From: an uncultured Thermoguttaceae bacterium
GTDB taxonomy: Bacteria; Planctomycetota; Planctomycetia; Pirellulales; Thermoguttaceae
DNA: 8,317 nt
Reading direction: 5' to 3'
Assembly (NCBI GenBank): GCA_934725735.1
Contig: CAKVCP010000100.1
Coordinates: 1 to 8,317 of the forward strand
Below the pieces are notes generated by a model. It made no database searches. It worked only from the letters and a program-made list of their open reading frames with translations, and had not been told where the DNA came from. A program made the translations under genes and the position numbers. Positions 1 through 7,700 of the stretch are shown here, one piece after another; position 1 is the stretch's first letter, and each line of letters opens with the position of its first letter.

Positions 1-1
1 C

Positions 2-1765
2 GGAAAAATCAGGAACGAACTCACCTACCAGGCGATTTTCGAGAAGATTATCTCCCTCAAACTCGAAGTCTACAGCCCCGCGAGCTTCATCCAGCCGTCC
101 CAACGCAAAGAATACCCTCAGATCTTCCGCTCCGATAAATTCGGCGGCGCCTCCCACCAAGGCCGCGAACTCGGGATTCGTCGACTCATGGGGATAAACC
201 TCTTAAAACGCCTCGAAAGTTCTCTCGCGTCCTTCCAAAAGACCCTCGACAAACTCTGGAAGCTCATCGAAAATCGGCTCGCCCTCCTCGACGAATACGA
301 TCGACGCCAACGCGAAGGGGACGCCGCCCCCGTCTATATCTCCCAAACGATCCCCCAATCCTCCGGGGAGCTCGACGACGAAGAGGAAGAATTCGTCGAC
401 GAATGTGAAAACGAAGACGGCGCCGCGAAAGACTGCAAGATCAATCTCGAACATATCGACCGACTCAAATGGCGCCAGTCCCTCCAGGACGATCTCAAAA
501 CCCTCAATTTCCTCATCGATCTCGTCGGGGAAATCCCCCCGGAACAAGACGCGAAACTCAACGAACTCCTCAAACTCCTCGACGAAAAGATCGAACGTCC
601 GATTAACGAAACGAATCGCAAGGCGCTGATCTTCACAGCCTTTAAGGACACGGCGGAGTATATTTACGAACGCGTGAGTCGGCACGTCTTGGAGAAATAC
701 GGGCTCAAAACCGCGCTTGTCACGGGAGGGGACAAGAACCAGACGACGGCGACCCTTCCGAGAAGAAAGAAGGATATGGCGACGATCCTCACGTGCTTCT
801 CTCCGATCTCGAAAGACCGCGCGCTCCTTCTCCCCGACGCGACCGATACGATCGACGTTCTCATCGCCACGGACTGCATCTCGGAAGGTCAGAACTTGCA
901 GGACTGCGACTTCCTTGTGAACTACGACATTCACTGGAACCCGGTGCGAATTATCCAGCGTTTCGGACGTATCGACCGTATCGGGAGCCCCAACGCGGCG
1001 ATTCAGCTCGTGAACTTCTGGCCCGACATGCCCCTCGACGAATATATCCAGCTCAAACCGCGGGTCGAAGCGCGTATGAAGATCGTCGACCTGAGCGCGA
1101 CGGGCTCCGACAATCCTCTCGACACGGAAGAGGAGCGCTACGAAACGGAGTTCCGCAAGAAGCAGCTCGAAGAGTTGAAGAACCGCGTCTGCGACCTCGA
1201 AGAGATGAGCGCGGGCGTGTCGATCGTCGATTTAGGAATCAACGATTTTCGGCTCGATCTCGTCCGGTACGTCAAAGATCATGAAGAAGCGAAGAACGCG
1301 CCGCCGGGACTTCACGCCGTCGTTCCCGCCGCGCCGGGATTCCCGCCGGGAGCGCTCTTCATCCTCAAGAACCGATCGCAGGAGGTCAACCGGAACAATC
1401 GCAACCCGATCCACCCCTTCTACATGGTCTACATCGCGGAGAACGGGGCGATTCAGTGCGGACATTTGGAGCCGAAATCCCTTCTCGACGCGATGCGTTT
1501 GCTCTGCCGCGACAAAAAAACGCCGATCCGTCAGGTCTACGCGCCCTTCAACGAGGAGACGCAGGACGGGCGCGACATGAGCAAAGTTTCCGCGCTCCTG
1601 ACGAAGGCGATCAACTCGATCGTCGAGGAGCGGGAGAACGAAAACCTCGATCTTCTCTTCTCCCCCGGCGGCACGGCGTCCGCGACGAAGAGCGCGGGGC
1701 GCGACGACTTCGAACTCGTCTGCTTCCTCGTCGTGAAAGACGCGAAAGAGCGAAAGGAAGCGTGA
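2..1765 (+). CDS. SNF2/DEAD-like helicase, C-terminal part (5' end outside window)
   Basis: The frame is open from base 2, so 587 residues are visible and the true start lies upstream. The ATG at 188 is internal: the sequence before it (for example GASHQGRELGIRRLMGIN) reads as continuous protein. The visible part holds the second RecA-like lobe of a superfamily 2 helicase. Motif IV is RKALIFTAF (about 206-214), motif V is DVLIATDCISEGQNLQ (285-300) and motif VI is QRFGRIDRIGS (319-329), which carries the arginine finger. An acidic, probably flexible stretch lies near residues 125-139. After the helicase lobe, about 250 residues have no motif I know. The Walker A lobe is not in view. From memory, helicases of this type beside DUF4391 genes often have an N-terminal phospholipase D-like nuclease domain; that cannot be checked here. 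The expected role is an ATP-driven DNA translocase in a defence cluster. The family call is firm; the specific role is inferred. Confidence 0.88.
   Translation, partial: GKIRNELTYQAIFEKIISLKLEVYSPASFIQPSQRKEYPQIFRSDKFGGASHQGRELGIRRLMGINLLKRLESSLASFQKTLDKLWKLIENRLALLDEYDRRQREGDAAPVYISQTIPQSSGELDDEEEEFVDECENEDGAAKDCKINLEHIDRLKWRQSLQDDLKTLNFLIDLVGEIPPEQDAKLNELLKLLDEKIERPINETNRKALIFTAFKDTAEYIYERVSRHVLEKYGLKTALVTGGDKNQTTATLPRRKKDMATILTCFSPISKDRALLLPDATDTIDVLIATDCISEGQNLQDCDFLVNYDIHWNPVRIIQRFGRIDRIGSPNAAIQLVNFWPDMPLDEYIQLKPRVEARMKIVDLSATGSDNPLDTEEERYETEFRKKQLEELKNRVCDLEEMSAGVSIVDLGINDFRLDLVRYVKDHEEAKNAPPGLHAVVPAAPGFPPGALFILKNRSQEVNRNNRNPIHPFYMVYIAENGAIQCGHLEPKSLLDAMRLLCRDKKTPIRQVYAPFNEETQDGRDMSKVSALLTKAINSIVEERENENLDLLFSPGGTASATKSAGRDDFELVCFLVVKDAKERKEA
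1755..1760 (+). promoter_or_regulatory. Ribosome binding site for the DUF4391-like gene
   Basis: AGGAAG lies inside the last codons of the helicase gene, 11 bases before ATG 1772. With only six bases between the two genes, translation is probably coupled and the pair co-transcribed. The spacing is slightly long, so the strength is uncertain. Confidence 0.5.
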
Positions 1766-1771
1766 CGCGCG

Positions 1772-2434
1772 ATGTTTGGGTTGCCGACAAGTCTCGAGGT
1801 CGATAAAGAGATCACGCGACGATTCCTCGCCGACGAGAAGAAGATCCCTCCGAAATTTCGCGACGCGTTCCTCACGGAGATCGAAGCGATTCGCTGGACG
1901 CACAATATCGGCGCGAATCGCTACGCGCAGTTTGACGACCGCGTCGAAAGGGAGATTCAGATCTTCCAAATTGACCTGCGCGTCGCGAAACCGAACGAGA
2001 AATTCCTCGAGCTCGTCGACGCCGCGACGCCTTACGACCTTCTCCTCGTCCTCGCGCATGGGGAGTATCTCCAACCGTGGCTCGGGGTGAAAGAGCTCGC
2101 GAAGACGTACGAAGAGCCGAGCCGCGTTCTGCGTTACTTTCATCAAGGGTTCTGGACGCCGAAAGAAGAGTTCCGGATCCCCCTAGAGGGGCGCAAAGTC
2201 GACGAAATCGTGCGCGGCTTCTTCCGCTTCGTCGCCCCGGAAGTCCGCCTACCAGAGGGTCAGACCCTTTTGGAGACGGTCGCGCGCCTCAATGAAATCG
2301 ACGCGATCCGCCGCCAGCTCAAGCGTCTCGAAAACCAGAAGAATCGAGAACGCCAGTTCAACAGACAGTGCGCCCTCCGCGCGGAACTCGAAACGCTCCG
2401 GAGAAAGCTCGACGCGCTCGAAAACGATCGCTGA
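1772..2434 (+). CDS. DUF4391-like protein with C-terminal coiled coil
   Basis: A 220-residue protein. The N-terminus MFGLPTSLEVDKEI, the EIEAIRWTHNIGA segment (about 36-49), the EIQIFQIDLR strand (61-70) and a later WLGVKE segment (103-108) match my memory of the DUF4391 family. That family has no assigned biochemical activity that I know of and is often found beside a large helicase and type III mod/res genes. The core (about 1-155) looks globular alpha/beta. The rest (about 165-219) is charged and rich in leucine and arginine with heptad-like spacing, probably a coiled coil for dimerising or binding a partner. There is no signal peptide or membrane segment, so it is probably cytoplasmic. 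It starts six bases after the helicase stop, so it belongs to that transcription unit. The ATG at 1772 fits the expected family N-terminus. The family assignment is by recall, not by search. Confidence 0.75.
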   Translation: MFGLPTSLEVDKEITRRFLADEKKIPPKFRDAFLTEIEAIRWTHNIGANRYAQFDDRVEREIQIFQIDLRVAKPNEKFLELVDAATPYDLLLVLAHGEYLQPWLGVKELAKTYEEPSRVLRYFHQGFWTPKEEFRIPLEGRKVDEIVRGFFRFVAPEVRLPEGQTLLETVARLNEIDAIRRQLKRLENQKNRERQFNRQCALRAELETLRRKLDALENDR

Positions 2435-2455
2435 CGGAAAGAAGGAGCGGGCCAA

Positions 2456-2478
2456 TTCGTCGTCGGAGAGTCGACGAA
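2456..2478. other. Small inverted repeat after the DUF4391-like gene
   Basis: TTCGTCG (2456-2462) and CGACGAA (2472-2478) are perfect complements around a nine-base loop. No T-tract follows, so it is not a classical intrinsic terminator. It could be an RNA hairpin or a chance match, since TCGTCGAC-like words are common throughout this genome. Confidence 0.25.
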
Positions 2479-2514
2479 AAGCGTCATCCCCGAAAACGCG
2501 CAGAACAAATAGCC

Positions 2515-2546
2515 GGAAAAAAACGACCTCTTCGAAATATTTTAAA
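2515..2546 (+). promoter_or_regulatory. AT-rich island, possible promoter for mod-res
   Basis: The stretch from about 2515 contains a run of seven A's and then AAATATTTTAAAA (2535-2547), unusual in this GC-rich neighbourhood. TATTTT (2538-2543) could act as a -10 element, but I see no good -35 at the usual distance. It is the best promoter candidate between the two gene pairs by position and composition only. Confidence 0.2.
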
Positions 2547-2609
2547 ACCGGGGGAGAAGTCTAGTCGAAAAAAACCGCAGAGAGAGCGCGTTCGTTGAAG
2601 AGAAGCGGC

Positions 2610-2666
2610 ATGGCGTCGCGGCGCGGACGCTGGATCGATCCGCAAAAGAGCGCCTCTTCGTTTTGA
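2610..2666 (+). CDS. Possible 18-residue leader ORF upstream of the mod leader
   Basis: ATG 2610 reads [18 protein letters not shown] and stops at TGA 2664-2666, one base before ATG 2668. A purine-rich GAAGAGAAG (2597-2605) lies four bases before the start. The end-to-start closeness could allow coupling into the frame starting at 2668, which is the frame that crosses the AACC tract. An ORF this short can easily arise by chance, so this is speculative. Confidence 0.15.
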
Positions 2667-2676
2667 GATGCAAGCA

Positions 2677-2681
2677 AGAGG
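2677..2681 (+). promoter_or_regulatory. Ribosome binding site deciding the start at ATG 2689
   Basis: AGAGG lies seven bases before ATG 2689, an ideal Shine-Dalgarno arrangement. By contrast ATG 2802, the only ATG upstream in the current Mod frame, has just GAGAAG directly abutting it, with no proper spacing. ATG 2668 has no such motif. This makes 2689 the best start for translation entering the AACC tract. Confidence 0.65.
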
Positions 2682-2688
2682 CGAAACA

Positions 2689-2874
2689 ATGGACGCGGAA
2701 CCAACCAACCAACCAACCAACCAACCAACCAACCAACCAACCAACCAACCAACCAACCAACCAACCAACCAACCAACGCAAAGAGCGCCGAAATTGAGAA
2801 GATGCGCTTTGAGAGTCCCGACGTCGTCGCGCAGAACGTCGACCGTCTGGGAGCGCTCTTCCCGACGTGCGTAA
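2689..2874 (+). CDS. Phase-variable 5' leader frame of mod, out of frame at 19 repeats
   Basis: From ATG 2689 the frame reads MDAEP and then repeated TNQP units through the AACC tract. It then continues in a frame other than Mod and stops at TAA 2872-2874, giving 61 residues. The stretch after the repeat ([15 protein letters not shown]...) is a frameshifted shadow of Mod's N-terminus. Adding one AACC unit, or removing two, would join this start to Mod through [15 protein letters not shown] and give a product of about 678 residues in the 20-unit version. Seen directly: the ribosome binding site, the frames and the stops. Inferred from known phase-variable mod genes: that this is the OFF state of an on/off switch. 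The alternative is that ATG 2802 is the real start and this frame is just transcribed leader. Confidence 0.6.
2699..2777. repeat. Perfect AACC tetranucleotide tract, 19 copies
   Basis: Nineteen uninterrupted AACC units run from 2699 to 2774, followed by a partial AAC. Tetranucleotide units change the reading frame with each gain or loss, and this tract has no stop in any of its three forward frames; each encodes cyclic TNQP. A long perfect tract of this kind is prone to slipped-strand mispairing. Comparable tracts near the 5' end of type III mod genes (AGCC/AGTC in Haemophilus and Neisseria) and CCAA tracts in Haemophilus haemoglobin-binding protein genes are established phase-variation switches. 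The copy number here may be one state of a mixed population, or may be affected by assembly. Confidence 0.97.
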
Positions 2875-4721
2875 CGGAAACCGCAGGCCCCGACGGAAAG
2901 CTCCGCAAGAGCGTAAATTTCGACGCGCTCCGACGACTTCTCGACCGCGCCGCCGTCGACGATTCGCGCGAAGCCTACGAATTCACATGGGTCGGCAAGA
3001 AGGCCGCTCTCCGCGAAGCGAACGCCCCCATTCGCAAAACTCTACGACCATGCCCCGAAGAGAGTAAAAACTGGGAAACCACTGAAAATCTCTATATCGA
3101 AGGGGACAATCTCGACGTCCTCAAACTCCTGCAAGCCAACTATCTCGCCAAGGTCAAGATGATCTACATCGACCCACCGTACAACACCGGGAACGACTTC
3201 ATCTACCGCGACGACTTCTCACATTCCCAAGAGGAAGAGGACGCCCTCCTAGGACGCCTCGACGAAGACGACAACCGACTCTTCAAAAACACCGAGACCA
3301 ATTCCAGATTCCACTCCGATTGGTGCTCCATGATCTACTCGCGACTACTACTCGCAAGAAACCTACTACGCGACGACGGCGTTATCTTTATTTCTATTGA
3401 CGATAATGAGTGTGCTAATCTTCAAAAGATAGCCAATGAAATTTTTGGCGAGTCTAATTTCGTGGCTATTATCAATTGGCGAGCAAGAGGAGGTCGGCAA
3501 GACAGTAAATTTTATGCGGCGGTTCATGAATACATCTTCATTTACGCCAAAAATATTGGGAGTTTTCACGCTGGAGAAGAAATAAAAGAAAACGATCAAT
3601 ATCCTAAATTTGATCTCGTTAAGAATCGATACTACAAAACTTGTTTACTAAGAAAATGGGGCTCCAATAGTCGCCGGGAAGATCGTCCAAATCTTTACTA
3701 CCCTATCAAGGCTCCTGATGGGTCAGACCTTTACCCTTTAATCCACAATAAAAAGAAAAACGCATCAGAAAGTCCAGACTGTGGGCGCTGGAGACATGGG
3801 CCTAGCACGATGGCTAAAAACATTGCAGAGGGTCGAGTTGAATTTGTACAACAAGCTGACGGTTCATGGGTTGCTTATGAGAAGATCTTTGCCCCATTGG
3901 AAGGTGAAGAAGCTACTAAAAAATACACAACATGGATTGAAGACAAGAATGATGGTGGAAATTTTCTAAAGACTCTTTTTGGTAGTGCAGTATTTGACTA
4001 TCCAAAATCGCCTGCGTTGATTAATCGTTTTTTGAAGATGGCTGACATTGAAACAGGAGACGTTGTATTAGACTTTTTCTCAGGCTCTTCAAGTACGGCT
4101 CACGCTGTTATGCAATTTAATATGGAAGAATCGGAACGCGGAAAGTTCATCATGGTTCAAATTCCCGAGCTCTGCGCGGAGAAGACAGAAGCGTACAAAG
4201 CGGGCTACAAAACGATCTGCGAGATAGGCAAGGAGCGCATCCGCCGCGCGGGGGAGAAGATCAAATCGGAGAATCCGTTGACGACGCGCGACTTAGACGT
4301 CGGCTTCCGCGTCCTGAAGGTCGACGACAGCAATATGAAGAACGTCTACTATCATCCGGACGACCTCTCTCAGCAGAACCTTCTCGACAGCGTTGAGAAT
4401 ATTAAAGAAGACCGTTCCGACCTCGATTTGCTCTTCGGGTGCGTTCTCGACTGGGGCCTGGAGTTGTCGCGCCCGTATACGTCGGAGAAGGTCGGTTCGT
4501 ACACGATTCACAACTACGACGACGGGAAGCTCGTCGCGTGTTTTGACGAAAACGTCTCCGAAGAGCTCGTGCGCATGATCGCCAAGACGCGCCCCGAGCG
4601 CGTCGTCTTCCGCGACTCCTCCTTCAAGAGCGCCCCCGAGAAGATCAACCTCTTCGAGATCTTCAAATTCTACATGCCCGAGAGCGCCGACGAAATCTAC
4701 CGCCGCGTGCGCGTCATCTAA
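2802..4721 (+). CDS. mod: Type III restriction-modification methyltransferase subunit Mod
   Basis: A 639-residue DNA N6-adenine methyltransferase of the beta class, judged from motif order. DPPY (124-127) is catalytic motif IV and comes before the SAM-binding motif DFFSGSS (424-430). Between them lie [20 protein letters not shown] (motif V/VI region, 182-201), a variable target-recognition region (about 225-395) and KSPALI (402-407, motif X). KFIMVQIPE (448-456) follows. Mod methylates one strand of an asymmetric site and gives the Mod-Res complex its sequence specificity. It is complete from ATG 2802, where homologues I recall begin with a similar [13 protein letters not shown] N-terminus. 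That start has a poor ribosome binding site, and a better one at 2689 is out of frame because of the AACC tract. In the current frame there is no ATG, GTG, TTG or CTG between the stop at 2664-2666 and 2802. The middle of the gene differs sharply in composition from its ends. Res follows closely. Confidence 0.93.
3381..4130 (+). other. AT-rich block in mod covering the target-recognition region
   Basis: My count over 3421-4080 gives 262 G+C in 660 bases, about 40%. Flanking rows of the same gene give 63% (3001-3060), 50% (3121-3180) and 58% (4261-4320). Codon choice also changes: inside the block ATT, TTT, GAT, AAT and TTA/CTA-type codons are common, outside ATC, TTC, GAC, AAC and CTC. The frame is intact. 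The left edge falls in conserved [11 protein letters not shown] and the right edge just after motif I, so the block spans motifs VII, target recognition, X and I. This is the pattern of a specificity domain acquired by recombination between conserved motifs. It is not an insertion sequence, since no ends or transposase are present. Confidence 0.75.
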
Positions 4722-4722
4722 C

Positions 4723-4727
4723 GGAAG
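4723..4727 (+). promoter_or_regulatory. Ribosome binding site for res
   Basis: GGAAG lies eight bases before ATG 4736 in the 14-base gap between mod and res. The good spacing supports that start and independent initiation of Res on a shared mod-res mRNA. Confidence 0.6.
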
Positions 4728-4735
4728 ACCAAGCG

Positions 4736-7700
4736 ATGAAAATCCAATTTAAACGCCAGCAGTTTCAGGCCGACGCCGCCGCGGCGGTCGTGCGCGTCTT
4801 CCAAGGACAACCCAAAAGCGACGCCCTCTATAACGTCGACCCCGGCAGACTCGACGCCTCTTCTCTACTCCAAACCGATATCGTCGGCTACGGAAACTTC
4901 AGGCCCGTCCCCGAACTCACCGACCGGCGCGTTCTCCGTCAACTCAACGACGTCCAGCGCGAAAACGGAATCCCCCTCTCCCCTAAGCTCGAGAGGAGCG
5001 GACGCATGAACGGCGGATACAATCTCACGATCGAGATGGAAACGGGCGTCGGCAAAACGTACTCTTATATCAAAACGATCTACGAACTGCGCAAAGCCTA
5101 CGGGTGGAGCAAGTTCATCATCGTCGTGCCGAGCATCGCGGTTCGCGAAGGCGTCTACAAGACCTTCGAGATCACGCAGGATCATTTCGCCGAGGAGTAC
5201 GGGGAGCGAATCGACTATTTCATCTACAATTCGGAGCAATTGAGTCAGATCAGCGGATTCGCGACGAGTTCGGGTATCAAGGCGATGATAATCAACGCGC
5301 AGGCGTTCAACGCGCGTGGCGAGAAGGCGCGGCGCATCAATATGGAGCTCGACGAGTTCCAGTCGCGCAGGCCGATCGACGTGATCGCGAAAACGAACCC
5401 GATTCTGATTATCGACGAGCCGCAGTCGGTGGAGGGAAACGCGACGAAAGAGCGTCTCGCGGCGTTCGCGCCCTTCCTCACCCTCCGCTACTCCGCGACG
5501 CACCGTCCCGACAGCGTCTATAATATGGTCTACCGCCTCGACGCGCTCGACGCGTACCGAAAAAAGCTTGTCAAGAAGATCGCCGTCGTCGGAATCTCCC
5601 AAACGGGAACCGACTCCCGCTCCGGGTACGTCTACCTCGAGAAGATCAACGTCGCGCCGCATAAAAACCCGACCGCGACCCTCGAGTTCGAGGTCAAAGG
5701 GAAGAATCGCGTCCTCAAGAAAACCTTCGTCGTCGACGAGGGGACGAATCTTTTCGAAAAGTCGGGGGAGCTCGAAGAATACCGCGACCAGTATGAGGTC
5801 GTAGCGATCGACGGAAGGAGCAATTCGATCCGTTTTGCGAACGGAATCACGCTCCGCGCGGGCTTCGCCGTCGGAAAGGTGGAGGAGATGGATTTGCGGC
5901 GGTTGCAGATCCGCGAGACGATCAAGCGGCATCTCGAACGCGAACGCGAACTCTATTCGCGAGGAATCAAGGTTCTCTCCCTCTTCTTCATCGACGAGGT
6001 GCGCAAATATCGAATCTATGGAGAGAACGGCCCGGAGAATGGCGTTTACGCGGAGATTTTCGACGAGGAGTACGAACGCGCGGTTGAGAATTTTCAGCAT
6101 GAGTTCGGGGACGCGGGGTATTATCGCGACTATCTGAGCAAGATAGCGAAGGAGGAGACGCGCGCGGGGTACTTCGCGCAGGACAAGTACGGGAAGATAA
6201 CGGACAAGGTCGGGAAGGACGAAGTCGACGCGTACGACCTGATTATGAAGAACAAGGAGCTCCTTCTGGAACGCGATCCGTTAAAATCGCCGGTGCGCTT
6301 CATCTTCTCTCATTCGGCGTTGCGGGAAGGTTGGGACAATCCGAACGTCTTCCAAATCTGCGCGTTGAAGGAGAGCGGAAGCGACGTGCGGCGCCGCCAG
6401 GAGGTCGGGCGCGGCTTGCGCCTCTGCGTCGATCAATCGGGGCGACGCATGGACTCGTCGGTTCTGGAAGAGGACGAGATTCAGCGCGTCAACCTCCTAA
6501 CAATCGTAGCGAGCGAGAGTTACGACGCCTTCACGAAGGGATTGCAGGCGGAGATCTCCGAGTCGCTCCGAAGTCGTCCCCGCGCCGTCACGGCGGCGCT
6601 CTTCGCGGGACAAGAGGTTCTCGACGACGAAAACGTTCCGCGCGCCATCACGAAAGAGGAAGCGTCGCAAATCTACTTCGCGTTGGTCAAGAACGACTAT
6701 ATCGACGCGCAGGGGAATCTCACGGACGCGTACCATCAGGCGCGAACGTGCGGCGACGTCGCGATTCCGGAGTGCGCGAGGAGTTACTCGAAGGCGTTCT
6801 TGCGGATCCTCGAATCGGTCAGTCAGAATATTGAGATCGAAAACGCGCGGAGGCCGTGCGTGGAGTTGAAGACGACGAGCAAGATCAATCAACCGGAGTT
6901 CAAGGAGCTCTGGGAGCGGATCAATCGCAAGACGACGTATTTAGTCGACTTCGACACGGAGGAGTTCGTGAAGGGGGCGGTCGCGGAACTCAATCGATCT
7001 CTGCGCGTCGCGTCGACGACCTTCAAGATCGAGCGTGGGGAGCTCGACGCGTTCGATTCGAAAGAGTCCCTTCTCGATTGGAGCGCGTTCACCCTCAAGG
7101 AGCAGGAGCGCAAGTCGGCGATCAACAGCGCGAAAGAGTTGCGAATACGGTCGACGGCGACGTACGACCTCATCGGCAAGATCGTCGAGGGAACGGGCCT
7201 CACCCGGCAAACCGCCGCGGATATTCTCAGACGGATGAGCCCGACGAAGTTTGAACTCTTCAAGATCAACCCCGAGGAGTTCATCCTTCAGGCGGTGAAA
7301 CTCATCAACGACCAGAAGGCGACGGTTATCGTCAAGCATATCAAGTACAGGCCGACGAACGAGCGTTACGCGCTGAACGTCTTCACCGACTCGGCGCTGC
7401 GCGGCTACCCCGGCAAAGAAGGAAACGCGATCGAAGCGAAGCGCCACGTCTACGACTACGTCCTCTGCGACTCGCAGATCGAGAAGGAGTTCTCTCGCAG
7501 TCTCGAAGACTCCGCAGAGGTCGCCGTCTACGCAAAACTCCCCAAGAGCTTCTACATCGCCACCCCCGTGGGACGCTACAGCCCCGACTGGGCGATCACC
7601 TTTACCCGCGACGGCGAGAAGCACGTCTTCTTCGTCGCGGAAACGAAGGGACATAACGACACGCTCCAGCTCCGCGGCGTCGAAAGTGCGAAGATCCACT

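Larger units (their letters stand above)
2435..2688 (+). other. Non-coding gap between the DUF4391-like gene and the mod leader
   Basis: These 254 bases contain no convincing protein gene. The open frames crossing it are arginine/serine-rich shadows without ribosome binding sites. It holds a small hairpin near its start, an AT-rich island around 2515-2546 that could contain a promoter, and a very short possible leader ORF at 2610-2666. The break in the otherwise tight gene spacing suggests that mod and res have their own promoter here, separate from the helicase pair. Confidence 0.55.

Noticed and set aside
188..190. ATG 188 as the start of the helicase gene
   Set aside because: The same frame is open to the window edge with helicase-like protein sequence before it, and no ribosome binding site precedes it.
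1232..2146. Minus-strand open frame of 304 residues across the helicase/DUF4391 junction
   Set aside because: It overlaps two well-supported plus-strand genes and has biased R/V/D/E composition typical of an antisense shadow.
2699..2777. Could the repeat be a CRISPR array or an integrative-element end?
   Set aside because: The unit is four bases, perfect and without spacers. No cas genes, integrase or tRNA lie nearby.
2542..2908. Minus-strand frames encoding repeated WLVG, resembling a membrane protein
   Set aside because: The WLVG repeat is just the reverse translation of the AACC tract, which is open in every frame. The surrounding peptide has no coherent features.
3781..3969. Short forward frame inside the AT-rich block
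   Set aside because: It overlaps the well-supported Mod frame in another phase, and nothing in its peptide is recognisable.
3381..4130. Could the AT-rich block be an inserted mobile element?
   Set aside because: The Mod frame runs straight through with methylase motifs VII, X and I in the right order. There is no transposase, inverted repeat or target duplication, so domain exchange fits better.
4865..6100. Long minus-strand open frame (411 residues) opposite res
   Set aside because: It is exactly antisense to the strongly supported helicase core of Res. The peptide is rich in R, D, E, V and L, as expected from mirrored GC-rich codons, and shows no domain motifs.
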